Below are positions 1 to 10,033 of a stretch of DNA of 49,496 nucleotides, piece after piece. Numbering within the stretch: the stretch's first letter is position 1; each line of letters opens with the position of its first letter. The stretch is from Syntrophaceae bacterium (GTDB taxonomy: Bacteria; Desulfobacterota; Syntrophia; Syntrophales; Smithellaceae). The position numbers were made by a program, and so were the translations under genes. Below the pieces are notes generated by a model. The model did not search any database and was not told where the DNA came from. It saw only the letters and a program-made list of their open reading frames with translations. Location of the stretch: positions 1 to 49,496 of the forward strand of contig JANXZU010000055.1 of the NCBI GenBank assembly GCA_025355345.1, read 5' to 3'.

Positions 1-246
1 TAGTATTATACTGGAATTGAATTTATTGAGCTATAGATTGGAGCAGTCAAGAAAAACTAATATGGCTGGTACTGAAACAAATATTATTAAACGGGAAAAA
101 TAATTGTCGCTGATAGGGAAAAGTAATTGACGTTAATCAGACGATACTTTGTTTTATATTATCAGGCAAAAATCGCCTTATTTATTGCCTTTGCAAAGTG
201 CTCCCGAAAGTATCCTCAACGGTTCCACAATTCAAAACTTTCTGAG

Positions 247-372
247 ACTGTGTCGCAATCATCATTTGTCATTCCGAGGTCACGAGAGTTAACGTGGCAA
301 TCTAAGTATTATCTCGAGCTTACGAGATTGCTTCGGTCGTTACACTCCCTCGTAAAGACATTATGACACAGT
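247..372. repeat. interspersed palindromic element, copy 1
   Basis: ACTGTGTCGCAAT...ATTATGACACAGT near-perfect terminal inverted repeats; internal 'TTGTCATTCCGAGGTCACGAG..CGTGGCAATCT..AGATTGCTTCGGTCGTTACACTCCCTCGTAAAGACA' shared with 17387-17497. Confidence 0.8.
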
Positions 373-540
373 TTCACTGTCTGCGGGGTTTATAGATGCG
401 ATGTTTTAACCGCATTTTACAAAGATAGTGAGAAGGGCGGTTTTCTGGTCGATAGCATTAAATTCAGTTGATCTATAATACTGATATTACATTGCTATTT
501 ATTCAAACCAAATTTATTTATAAATAATCAAACTTTTTTC

Positions 541-598
541 TTGACAATAACCCGAAGCGGGATTAATGAATAACTCAGTTGGTTGAACGTCCAATCAA
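541..598 (+). promoter_or_regulatory. sigma70-type promoter with overlapping/adjacent palindromic operator (left arm)
   Basis: TTGACA 541-546, 17-nt spacer, TAATGA 564-569; palindromic TTGGTTGAACGTCCAATCAA 579-598; identical operator at 33463-33482. Confidence 0.75.
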
Positions 599-650
599 AA
601 TTAATAGGACGATATAATCAGGGGGCAATGTAAATGTTTTATCGGTATCT

Positions 651-1199
651 ATGTTATTAAAAGGATGTCTCCACACGCACTCAACCTGCTCGGACGGTAA
701 ATTGTCGCCACAGGAAGTTGCCAATGCATATGAATCAAAAGGATATGATTTTATAGCTTTTACGGATCATGATTATCTGCTGAAGCCCAACTACAGAGAA
801 ACATACGGGCAGATAAAGACGAACATGATTATTTTTATTGGCATTGAATTGACGGTCTTTGTAAATGGATACATTCATGTTTCGAAAATAGAGGGAGATA
901 AAGAGGTGCTCCACATATTCAACCACATCAGTGAATATAATTTTACCCCGGAGCAGTTGCTGGTTCGATTGGCGGAACTTGAAAAGATGTATCCCCTGGA
1001 TGCGGTTGAAATAACGGCGAAGGGATATCGTGATACGGTTTTTGAATCGCTAAATATCGCATATCCAAAAATAGCATCGGATGACTCACACACGCGTGTC
1101 GGTATCGGCAGGGCATGGATAGAGCTGGACGCTAATCGGGAAAAAGATTCTATCCTCCAGGCGATAAAAGCGGGAAAATCATGGAACTGTTACATTTAA
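651..1199 (+). CDS. PHP-domain metal-dependent phosphoesterase
   Basis: N-term HTHSTCSDG, FTDHD, SDDSH motifs. Confidence 0.8.
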   Translation: MLLKGCLHTHSTCSDGKLSPQEVANAYESKGYDFIAFTDHDYLLKPNYRETYGQIKTNMIIFIGIELTVFVNGYIHVSKIEGDKEVLHIFNHISEYNFTPEQLLVRLAELEKMYPLDAVEITAKGYRDTVFESLNIAYPKIASDDSHTRVGIGRAWIELDANREKDSILQAIKAGKSWNCYI

Positions 1200-1259
1200 A
1201 GTATAAAGGTTTTAATATTATGATCCTTTATAAAGTCACATCAAATAGGAGGAATGGTA

Positions 1260-2405
1260 ATGGCTAATAAAATTGCCATCTGCGCTGTCGCGCAGATCAA
1301 GAACGATCCCAATTATCATTATTTACGTTTTCAGAACATGCTGCTGGAATGCTTCGAGTCAATAATGAAGCAGACCAAGGTGACCTTCGATATGGAGAAG
1401 GGCATCCGGACAATCATCACCTGCTCTGATGACATGTTCGACGCGCGCACTATTTCCAACAATGGTATGACAGATGTTGTCGGCGCGCACTTCCGGGGCG
1501 AAGAGAAGATGGCTCAGGAAAGCATCAACGGCCTCGGTTACGCGATGGCATGCATCCTTTCGGGCCATGACGATTTGATACTTTTCATGGGCCACTGTAA
1601 GGAGTCGCAGGGAGAAAGCAGGAGGATGGTTTCCAACTTAGCCTATGATCCCTTTTACTGTAGGCCTCTCGGCATGGATTATCACAACGTTGACGCAATG
1701 CAGGCGCGGGCGTATATGGAAAAATCCAGTGTGACCGATGAGCACCTGGCAAAAGTTGTGGTGCGTTCCCGGAAAAACGGGAAAAACAACCCCTATGGCC
1801 GCGAAAATAAAATCGTTACGGAAAAGGAAGTACTGCAATCGCCTATGTATTCGGACCCGTTGCGGGAGCTCTACGTATATCCGGTAACTGACTGGGCTTA
1901 CGGAATGCTGCTATGCAGCGAAGAGCGGGCCAAAGAGTTCACGAAAAACCCTGTGTATATTACAGGGTATGGCAGCTGCATGGACACGTATTTCCTCGGC
2001 GACAAAGATATTACATCAAATTTTTCTCTTAAAAATGCCTCACAGCGTGCATACGCCAAGGCAGGTATTAAAGATCCTAAAAAGGATATCCAGCTTTTTG
2101 AGCTTAGTGACCATGCCGCGTACCAGCTACCAATGTGGGCCGAAGGCGTTGGCATCGCTGATGAAGGAAAAGGTGGCAAATGGATCGACGATGGCGGTAT
2201 GGATAAATTCAATGTGAATTTGTCCGGTGGGCAACTAAATGGCAATCCGCTTCTTCTCGGAGGTGCGGCCAGGGCCATTGAATGTTACTACCATCTATCC
2301 AATCAGGCAGGTGATCGGCAGGTCAAGGGCGCGAAGCGGGCAGTCGCCCAGGCAAACTACGGCGGTGCCGGGCAGCACCAGGCGGTAATAGTAATGGAAT
2401 CTTAG
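1260..2405 (+). CDS. thiolase-superfamily protein, subunit A type (lacks canonical thiolase Cys/His residues)
   Basis: thiolase-like fold motifs; paralogous to 10666-11811; SD GGAGG 8 nt before ATG 1260 (ORF track starts at 1254). Confidence 0.8.
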   Translation: MANKIAICAVAQIKNDPNYHYLRFQNMLLECFESIMKQTKVTFDMEKGIRTIITCSDDMFDARTISNNGMTDVVGAHFRGEEKMAQESINGLGYAMACILSGHDDLILFMGHCKESQGESRRMVSNLAYDPFYCRPLGMDYHNVDAMQARAYMEKSSVTDEHLAKVVVRSRKNGKNNPYGRENKIVTEKEVLQSPMYSDPLRELYVYPVTDWAYGMLLCSEERAKEFTKNPVYITGYGSCMDTYFLGDKDITSNFSLKNASQRAYAKAGIKDPKKDIQLFELSDHAAYQLPMWAEGVGIADEGKGGKWIDDGGMDKFNVNLSGGQLNGNPLLLGGAARAIECYYHLSNQAGDRQVKGAKRAVAQANYGGAGQHQAVIVMES

Positions 2406-2417
2406 GGAGGTTGAACA

Positions 2418-3614
2418 ATGGCACATAAGAAAAACAGAAACGTTGGAATAATAGGCATCGGGCAGACAAAGCATTCCAGCCATCGTGAGGACGTCAACCA
2501 GCCTGAATTGATCCATGAAGCTGTCAGTCTGGCACTAAAAGACGCGAACCTGACCATGAAGGATATTGATTGTGTCGTTCACGGCAACATGGAACTCTTC
2601 GAGATGGTGCACTCGCCGGACCTCTGGCATGTGTTGGGAACCGGCGCCTATGGCAAAGACTGCATCAGAATCACAACCGGCGGGACAGTCGGGGCGACCC
2701 TGTCCTGTGCATCTGATAACCTAACGGCATCGGGAATGTACGATATCGTAATGGCCATCGGTTTTGAGAAACTTCAGGAGGGACATACCACTGGCGGCAT
2801 CACTAATATGGCTGACCCCCTCTGGTTTCGCAAGATACAGGCAGGAGCACTAACCGGATCGTCCGCTTATGATGTAGAACGTGAATTCGGCCTTGAGCGC
2901 GCCAACAGAGCATCACTAACATACCGCATTATTATGGACAAGCACGCGGGACTCAATCCCAATGCACACCGCGCTTTCGGGCTTGATTTCAATCAGATTG
3001 ACGACCTTATTCGAACTTCGCCGAAACTTGTCGGCGAATTAAAGCTTATTGAAATGTGTTCACAGTCGGATGGTGCGTGCTGTGTTATCTTCGCTTGCGA
3101 AAAAAAGGCGAAAGAAATTTCGAAGACTCCGGTCTGGATAAGGGATCACATTACCGTCCATAAGGAAGAGACATTCAGCATTTTCGGATATAACAGGGAG
3201 TTCCCTGTTATGAAGACTCATAAATTTGCCGCAGAACAACTCTTTAAGCGCAATGGTATCAAAGACCCGTTGAACTATTTCGATGTTTTCGAAATGTACG
3301 ATCCGGCCTCATGGTGGGCTATTGACTGGCTTCGGGATTTTTTCGACCTTAAAGGAGATGAACACCTTAAGCTCATCGAGAACAAGGAAATAATGATCGG
3401 CGGCAAGTTGCCTATCAACCCGTCCGGTGGTGTTATCGGGTCTAATCCGATTGGCGCTACCGCGCTTATTCGTGTGGCCGAGGCGGCTATGCAGGTGCGT
3501 GGCAATGCCGGTCCCCACCAGATCCCGACCCCGGTCAATCACGCTCTCGCGTCAGGGTTCGGCGGTACTATGTGGACAGTGATGACAATGCTAGAAAAGG
3601 AACTTAACTGGTAG
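2418..3614 (+). CDS. thiolase-superfamily protein, subunit B type (SCP-x/Ltp-like)
   Basis: VGIIGIGQTKH..., INPSGGVIGSNPIGATA; paralogous to 11826-12983; SD GGGAGG. Confidence 0.85.
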   Translation: MAHKKNRNVGIIGIGQTKHSSHREDVNQPELIHEAVSLALKDANLTMKDIDCVVHGNMELFEMVHSPDLWHVLGTGAYGKDCIRITTGGTVGATLSCASDNLTASGMYDIVMAIGFEKLQEGHTTGGITNMADPLWFRKIQAGALTGSSAYDVEREFGLERANRASLTYRIIMDKHAGLNPNAHRAFGLDFNQIDDLIRTSPKLVGELKLIEMCSQSDGACCVIFACEKKAKEISKTPVWIRDHITVHKEETFSIFGYNREFPVMKTHKFAAEQLFKRNGIKDPLNYFDVFEMYDPASWWAIDWLRDFFDLKGDEHLKLIENKEIMIGGKLPINPSGGVIGSNPIGATALIRVAEAAMQVRGNAGPHQIPTPVNHALASGFGGTMWTVMTMLEKELNW

Positions 3615-3624
3615 GAGGATAATC

Positions 3625-4815
3625 ATGGCAGAATACTGGGATATAAAAGTTGAAGATATATTCAACTCTATGCAAGAGCGTTTCCGGCCAGATGGTGCCA
3701 AAGATGTAGATGCTGTTTTCGGCTACGACATCCTTGACGAAGGCAAGTGGAAACTGACAGTAAAGAATAACGAAATGAAGCTTTCGAAAACCGACGATTT
3801 GTCCGGTTGTATCTCGACTATGAAAGCAGACGGCGAGACATTTGTCGGTGTAAATACCGGCAAAGTTGACGCCACCAACGCTTTCATGAGCGGCAAAGTT
3901 AAGGTTGAAGGCGATATGGGCGCCTTCGGAAAAACAGGTAAGCTCTTCCGCAAGTACATAATAGCCAAAAAGGAAATGACCGTTAAGGAATATCTTGCGG
4001 ACATGTTCGCGACAATTGTGCCGCGATTCAAAGCCAAAGAGGCCGAAGGGCTTGATGCGGCTTTTGCTTTTGATCTCGGCGGACCGCAGGGCGGTAAATG
4101 GACGGTGTTTATAAAGGATAAGGTTTGCACGGTCACAACAGAAATCGAAGGCAGTCCGACAGTCACGCTGGAATTCAATGATGCTAAAGATTACGTTGAT
4201 TTTATCCTCGGCAAGATCGATGCGCAGAGCATACTGGCGGCGGGAAAGGCAGCAGCCAAGGGCGACATCAACATGATGGCATCAAAATGGCCAATCCTGT
4301 TCGAGAAATATAAGGATCCGATGGGCGGCAACGTGCAGGAACAGGAACTTTTGGTGCTCAAAAAAACTATAGCAGTGAACCAGAAGTTTTCTACAGGTCC
4401 CATCATGGGCAAGTTCCTTAAGGGGCTGAAAGACAAAAAAATATACGCGAATAAATGTCCGAAGTGCGGACGTTTGCAACTGCCGCCGCGGGAAGTGTGT
4501 GCCGAGTGCCGGGTGCGCGCCGCTGACTTCTTAGAGGTGGGGCCCAAGGGTGAAGTCCGCTATATGGACGTCGTATTCTACGCTATGCCTGATCCGCTGA
4601 CTGGCGTGGCTAGGGAAACACCTTACGGGTCAATCAATATTCTACTTGATGGCTGCAAAGGCAATGAGACCCTGCCCCATTTTATAAGAAAAGACCAGAT
4701 CGAAAAGATAAAGAGTGGCTGGAATGAGAAGAAGGGTACCCGTGTCCGCCCCGTCTGGGAGGAAAACCGGATCGGTGATATCTGGGACATTAAATATTTC
4801 GAGATAGATGAGTAA
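3625..4815 (+). CDS. tandem SCP2 sterol-transfer-like domains fused to Zn-ribbon/OB-fold DUF35
   Basis: two SCP2-like repeats in residues ~1-230, then CPKCGRLQLPPREVCAEC and a DUF35 C-terminus. Confidence 0.8.
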   Translation: MAEYWDIKVEDIFNSMQERFRPDGAKDVDAVFGYDILDEGKWKLTVKNNEMKLSKTDDLSGCISTMKADGETFVGVNTGKVDATNAFMSGKVKVEGDMGAFGKTGKLFRKYIIAKKEMTVKEYLADMFATIVPRFKAKEAEGLDAAFAFDLGGPQGGKWTVFIKDKVCTVTTEIEGSPTVTLEFNDAKDYVDFILGKIDAQSILAAGKAAAKGDINMMASKWPILFEKYKDPMGGNVQEQELLVLKKTIAVNQKFSTGPIMGKFLKGLKDKKIYANKCPKCGRLQLPPREVCAECRVRAADFLEVGPKGEVRYMDVVFYAMPDPLTGVARETPYGSINILLDGCKGNETLPHFIRKDQIEKIKSGWNEKKGTRVRPVWEENRIGDIWDIKYFEIDE

Positions 4816-4826
4816 GGAGTAGGTAT

Positions 4827-6254
4827 ATGACAACAAAGCAGATGAAAGGTTTTGAAGACAGCTATGTAGTTGAAGGTAGGATGGCGCTCCCTTACACTTA
4901 CTTCGCCGGCCGGGTGGGCAGCAAGTTCATCACAACCATCCGTGATCAGAAGAAAATTATGGGAGTAAAATGCCCTACCTGTAATGTGGTCTATCTGCCG
5001 CCGCGGCAGGTATGTGATAAGGATTTTACCGACATCCGCGATAAATGGGTCGATGTAAGCAATACAGGCACGGTATCGAACTTCACTGTGGTGCGCTATG
5101 ACGACAAGCATCTGCCGCGTAAAGCGCCCTTTGTTCTGGCCCTGATCAAACTGGACGGCGCGGATACGCCCTTCATGCATATTCTGGAGGAATGTGAGAT
5201 TGTGGAAGTGAAGATTGGGATGAAGGTGGAGGCTGTATTTGCCAAAGAAACGACCAATACTATCCTCGATATCGATCATTTCAAACCTGCAGCTGAAAGA
5301 ATTTCGGTTCACGAAATTAATGCGACCAGGAAACAATGGGTTCCTGTCGATGAACCAGATACACAAGGAAAACGAAAAGGAGGAAAACCCGATATGTCTA
5401 AACCAGTAATAATAACTGCAGCGCTGTCAGGCGCGGCGACCATGAAAAATCAGATATCAAGCGTTCCTTATACTCCTGCGGAATTTGCCGAAGAGGCTTA
5501 CAAATGCTGGAAGGCCGGTGCGGCAATGGTGCATGTCCACGCGCGCGAAGACGCGGGAATGGCCACCCATGAGCACGCGAGGATCAAGGCAACATACGAC
5601 GCTATCAAGGATAAATGTCCGGACATCATTATCTGCCTGACATCCGCAGTCGGCATGGGCAAGACAGCAGAGCAGAGGCTATCCCAGATCGTGGCAATCA
5701 AGCCCGAGGTGGCGTCGTTGAACACTAACTCAATGAACTTCGGCATAGTTGACCGCAAAACAGGTAAAGTGTTTATTGATTACGTATTTGAGAACACATT
5801 CACTATGGTTCAGGATTTCGGCAAGGCAATGGAAGAAAACGGTGTGAAGCCGGAAATCGAATGCTACGATATGGGCGGACTAGATAACGCCATGCTGATT
5901 GGCAGACAGGGTATTTTCACCGACCCAATGAACTTTAACTTCGTCTGGGGAGTTGCAGGCGGGCAGGCTTTCCGGGCTGAATCCTTCATCGCCATGATGA
6001 ACGCGCTTCCTGCGAAAGCTAACTTTACCACGTGCGGTGTCGGGACAGACCAATTCCCCTGCATCATGCAATCGTGTATTCTTGGCGGACATATGAGGGT
6101 CGGACTCGAGGACAATATCAAAATGCCGAATGGCGATCTCGCCAAGGGCAGTTACGAGCAGGTGGAAGTGGCGGTGGCAATTGCCAACAACCTCGGACGT
6201 CCGGTAGCTACAACTGATGAAGCCCGTCTGATCATGGGCATTAAGAAAAGATAG
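4827..6254 (+). CDS. DUF35 Zn-ribbon/OB-fold protein fused to beta-keto acid cleavage enzyme (BKACE, DUF849)
   Basis: N-term CPTCNVVYLPPRQVCDKD DUF35; C-term VIITAALSGAATMKNQ, HVHARED metal motif; internal SD and ATG at 5394. Confidence 0.85.
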   Translation: MTTKQMKGFEDSYVVEGRMALPYTYFAGRVGSKFITTIRDQKKIMGVKCPTCNVVYLPPRQVCDKDFTDIRDKWVDVSNTGTVSNFTVVRYDDKHLPRKAPFVLALIKLDGADTPFMHILEECEIVEVKIGMKVEAVFAKETTNTILDIDHFKPAAERISVHEINATRKQWVPVDEPDTQGKRKGGKPDMSKPVIITAALSGAATMKNQISSVPYTPAEFAEEAYKCWKAGAAMVHVHAREDAGMATHEHARIKATYDAIKDKCPDIIICLTSAVGMGKTAEQRLSQIVAIKPEVASLNTNSMNFGIVDRKTGKVFIDYVFENTFTMVQDFGKAMEENGVKPEIECYDMGGLDNAMLIGRQGIFTDPMNFNFVWGVAGGQAFRAESFIAMMNALPAKANFTTCGVGTDQFPCIMQSCILGGHMRVGLEDNIKMPNGDLAKGSYEQVEVAVAIANNLGRPVATTDEARLIMGIKKR

Positions 6255-6294
6255 TAATTGATCAGGTATCACTAAATATATATTTGGGGGATGC

Positions 6295-8136
6295 ATGATG
6301 GAATTAACAGAAAAAACCATGAATGATGTTTTTCGGAACCGTGTCAAAAAGTACGGGAACCGTCTGGCCGCCGAAAAAAAGATAAAAGGCGTTTGGCACG
6401 GCGCAACCTGGAACGAGTATTACGATCGGGCACGCGTGGCAGGTCTGGGTCTCTGGTCGCTGGGAATCAGAAAGGGGGATATGGTTTCTCTTCTTTCTGA
6501 AAACAGGCTCGAATGGATCTATGCTGATCTGGGTTCGCTGGGAATAGGGGCATGTATAATACCGGTCTACCCAACTTTGGCTGCCGAAGAAATCGAGTAC
6601 ATAATCAATAATTCCGGATCGAAGATCATTGTTTCGGAAAATAAGAAGCAGCTCAAAAAAATATTGGAGATTGTGGACAAATGTCCCGGTCTGGAAAAGA
6701 TAATCGTCATAGAAGAAAATGATGCCACAGGGCATCCCAAGGTCATGAGTTTTAAGGATCTCATGGAACTCGGAAAGAAAAAACACCTTGAAGACCCTAC
6801 TGTTTTTGAAAAGCTTTCCCGGGAAGTAACAGTTGATGACCTTGCAACAATCGTTTATACATCAGGCACAACCGGATTGCCCAAGGGTGCAATGATAACT
6901 CACGGAAATATTTTCTGGGTTGTTCAGTCTCTGGACGCGATCAAACCCCATTTTGCATCAGACAATGACTGCACGGTTCCCTTTCTTCCTCTTTCGCACG
7001 TATTTGAAAGGATCGCAGGTCATTTCTATGGTATGTATTGCGGTATCACTGCATCATACGCGGAGAGCATCGAAACACTGCTGGCAGATTTTGAAGAGAA
7101 ACGTCCCACTATGATTCTGGCTGTGCCGAGAGTTTGCGAAAAAGTGTACCAGAAAATAATGGCGCAGGTTAAGGAACAATCCCAGTTCAAACAGAAGATC
7201 TTTGCCTGGGGCCAGAAAGTTGGCAACCGCATCAGCATGCGTCGCGAGAAGCATAGGCGCGTTCCGTTTTTCCTGAAGCTGAAATACAAGATCGCTTATG
7301 CTATCATATTCAAGAAGCTCCAGGATAAGCTCGGAGGGCGTGTTACCTGGATGACGGCATCCGGCGCCCCGACAGCCGAAGAGATCATTCGTTTTTTCAA
7401 CGCGGCCGGAATTACAGTCATCCAGGGATACGGCATGACGGAGTGCACGGCACCGGCCACGATGCAGTCACTGGCTGATTACAGGATAGGAACCACCGGC
7501 AAGCCTTTACCCGGCATGGATATCAAGATAGCCGACGACGGCGAGATTTTATTAAAGGGTGGCAACGTGATCAAGGGGTACTGGAAACTCCCCGACGAGA
7601 CTCGTGATGCCTTCACGCCCGATGGGTATTTCATGTCCGGTGACATCGGCATCTTCGATGATGAAGGAAATCTGCTGATCACAGACAGAAAGAAGGATCT
7701 TATCATAACTTCCGGTGGCAAGAACGTGGCACCACAAAAGATCGAGAATATGTTCAAGTCCGATCCGCTGTTCACCCAATTCATCGTCATTGGTGAAAGG
7801 AAGAAGTATCTCACCGGTTTGTGCAACATCAATCCAGATGAGGCATCAGCGCTGGCCACCGAGGAAGGCATAACTTTCAATTCACCGGCAGAGCTGCTGG
7901 AAAACCAGAAATTTCTCGATATTGTGCAGAAGCATGTAGACGAGCGCAATAGTCACCTTGCATTGTACGAAAACATCGTTCACATTCGTATAATCAAATC
8001 AGATTTCTCTCAGGAAGGTGGAGAGCTTACGCCATCCCTGAAGCTCAAGCGCAAGGTGGTGCTCCAGAAGTATAAGTCGCTCATCGACGATATGTATGGG
8101 AAAGAGGCCTTTGATGGGCTTTATGAAAAAAAGTAG
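6295..8136 (+). CDS. AMP-forming long-chain acyl-CoA synthetase (FadD15-like)
   Basis: YTSGTTGLPKGAMITHGN, GYGMTECT, ITDRKKDLIITSGGKNVAPQKIE. Confidence 0.9.
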   Translation: MMELTEKTMNDVFRNRVKKYGNRLAAEKKIKGVWHGATWNEYYDRARVAGLGLWSLGIRKGDMVSLLSENRLEWIYADLGSLGIGACIIPVYPTLAAEEIEYIINNSGSKIIVSENKKQLKKILEIVDKCPGLEKIIVIEENDATGHPKVMSFKDLMELGKKKHLEDPTVFEKLSREVTVDDLATIVYTSGTTGLPKGAMITHGNIFWVVQSLDAIKPHFASDNDCTVPFLPLSHVFERIAGHFYGMYCGITASYAESIETLLADFEEKRPTMILAVPRVCEKVYQKIMAQVKEQSQFKQKIFAWGQKVGNRISMRREKHRRVPFFLKLKYKIAYAIIFKKLQDKLGGRVTWMTASGAPTAEEIIRFFNAAGITVIQGYGMTECTAPATMQSLADYRIGTTGKPLPGMDIKIADDGEILLKGGNVIKGYWKLPDETRDAFTPDGYFMSGDIGIFDDEGNLLITDRKKDLIITSGGKNVAPQKIENMFKSDPLFTQFIVIGERKKYLTGLCNINPDEASALATEEGITFNSPAELLENQKFLDIVQKHVDERNSHLALYENIVHIRIIKSDFSQEGGELTPSLKLKRKVVLQKYKSLIDDMYGKEAFDGLYEKK

Positions 8137-8193
8137 AGCACTGCATGGTGTGACCGTAGAGCAAGAAAACACTAGTCAACAAGGTGGCGAATT

Positions 8194-9189
8194 ATGAGCA
8201 AGACAGATGAACTAAAGCAAGGTCAGAATCAATTGTTTACTGACCCTGATGCCGATAAAGCCAGGGAGTTTTTTCGGCACAAATCGCGCGCCATGGTGAA
8301 CAAAGTAACCACCGCCGAAGAAGCAGTAAAAACCATGATCAAAGACGGCGACTACATAACCATCGGCGGATTCGGGGCAAATAGAATCCCCACCGCTATT
8401 TTGCATGAGATCGTCCGTCAGGGGAAGAAAAACCTGGGGTTTGCCGGCCATACCGCGACCCACGATTTCCAGATTCTGATAGCCGGCGAGTGCATCGAAC
8501 GTCTGGATGTGGCCTATATAATTGGACTCGAAGCCCGCGGCCTTTCGCCACACGCAAGGCGCGCAGTGGAAAGCGGGAAAATTAAGCTTACGGAATGGAC
8601 AAATGCTACGCTGTCCTGGAGAATCAAGGCCGCGGCAATGGGACTATCCTTTCTGCCGGCACGCAACATCCTGGGCACCGATACATTCAAATACAGCGCG
8701 GCAAAGGAGATACTGTGCCCTTTCACCGGTCAGAAGTACGCGGCGCACCCGGCTCTCTATCCGGACTTTGCGGCGATTCACGTCCATGAGTGCGATGTTT
8801 ACGGCAACGCCCATGTGTACGGCGCGTCCGTGTCTGATCAGGATCTGGCCAAAGCGGCAAAGCGGGTTGTCATCACCACTGAGAGGATCATTTCCAATGA
8901 GAAAATCCGCCAGAATCCGGAAGCGACGTTCATCCCGTTCTGGTGCGTTGACGCGGTTGTCGAAGTTCCCTACGGCAGCTACCCCGGCAATATGCCCTAT
9001 GAGTATTTTTCCGATGAAGCTTACCTGAAACAATGGCTTAACTTGGAAAAGGACCCTGAGGAATTCAAGAAGTTCTTCAAAAAACAGATCCTCGACACGA
9101 AGAATTTCTACGAATACCTCAACCTCAACGGCGGTATCGAGCGCATGATAAAACTTCGTGCCATTGAACACCTGACGGACAAGAAATAA
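8194..9189 (+). CDS. CoA-transferase family protein, subunit A (IpdA-like)
   Basis: ITIGGFGANRIPTAILHEIVRQGKKNL; class I CoA-transferase alpha fold; followed by beta subunit. Confidence 0.8.
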   Translation: MSKTDELKQGQNQLFTDPDADKAREFFRHKSRAMVNKVTTAEEAVKTMIKDGDYITIGGFGANRIPTAILHEIVRQGKKNLGFAGHTATHDFQILIAGECIERLDVAYIIGLEARGLSPHARRAVESGKIKLTEWTNATLSWRIKAAAMGLSFLPARNILGTDTFKYSAAKEILCPFTGQKYAAHPALYPDFAAIHVHECDVYGNAHVYGASVSDQDLAKAAKRVVITTERIISNEKIRQNPEATFIPFWCVDAVVEVPYGSYPGNMPYEYFSDEAYLKQWLNLEKDPEEFKKFFKKQILDTKNFYEYLNLNGGIERMIKLRAIEHLTDKK

Positions 9190-9200
9190 GGAGAACCACT

Positions 9201-9971
9201 ATGGCAGATTATAATCCAATGGAATTAATGATATGCGTTGCGGCCAGAAACCTTAAGGACGGGGCAACCGTAGTCGTAGGTACCGGCGCGCCTTGTGCTG
9301 CCGCCATGCTTGCTCAAAAGACACACTCGCCGAACCTGACAGTCATGTTTGAGGCTGGCGGCGTTGCCCCGATACTGCCCGCAATGCCGATCTCGGTAGG
9401 CGATTCCCGCACTTTCCATAAGGCAATCATGGCCAGTTCCATGCCTGAAATCATGGAAACCTGCCAGCGCGGGATGGTTGACTACACCTTTTTGGGCGGT
9501 GCGCAGATCGATATGTACGGGAACATCAACTCCACCATGATCGGTGACAACCATGGTAAGCCGAAAGTTCGCTTCCCGGGATCAGGCGGCGCCAATGACC
9601 TGGCATCACTGTGCTGGAGAACAATGATGATGACACCACAGGACGCGAAGAGATTCACCGAAAAGATAAATTTTATCACGTCCCCCGGATACCTGACAGG
9701 AGGCAACTCGCGCTATGAGGCGGGTCTCCCGAAAGGGACTGGCCCCTATCGCATTATCACCAACATGGCGATTATGGGCTTTGAAGAAAAGTCTAAACGA
9801 ATGAAGGTTATTAATGTCAATCCGGGCTATAACCGGAAGGATATTCAGGATAACTGCGGTTTCGAGCTCCTCTGGGCAGATAAGATTACCGATACCGATC
9901 CGCCGCACGAAAACGAACTGCGCATACTCCGCGATGAGGTTGATCCGCAACGGTATATTATAGGAAGATAA
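9201..9971 (+). CDS. CoA-transferase family protein, subunit B (IpdB-like)
   Basis: VVVGTGAPCAAAMLAQKTHSPNLTVMFEAGG, GGAQIDMYGNINSTMIG, FPGSGGANDLASL. Confidence 0.8.
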   Translation: MADYNPMELMICVAARNLKDGATVVVGTGAPCAAAMLAQKTHSPNLTVMFEAGGVAPILPAMPISVGDSRTFHKAIMASSMPEIMETCQRGMVDYTFLGGAQIDMYGNINSTMIGDNHGKPKVRFPGSGGANDLASLCWRTMMMTPQDAKRFTEKINFITSPGYLTGGNSRYEAGLPKGTGPYRIITNMAIMGFEEKSKRMKVINVNPGYNRKDIQDNCGFELLWADKITDTDPPHENELRILRDEVDPQRYIIGR

Positions 9972-10033
9972 TTTATTGCATGCTTTTGCCATAAGGAAAT
10001 ACCGGTGAGGGCATAAATCATAGGAGAGCAATC

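Noticed and set aside
127-366. 79-aa plus-strand ORF
   Set aside because: Largely overlaps the palindromic repeat copy 1; no SD, low-complexity repeat-derived peptide
579-598. Operator as KstR/KstR2 cholesterol-regulon site
   Set aside because: Sequence TTGGTTGAACGTCCAATCAA does not fit the KstR half-site spacing I know; only a generic TetR-type palindrome is supported
4623-5366. 247-aa minus-strand ORF
   Set aside because: Antisense to two convincing DUF35 genes; no domain, shadow ORF
8644-9171. 175-aa minus-strand ORF
   Set aside because: Antisense to CoA-transferase subunit A
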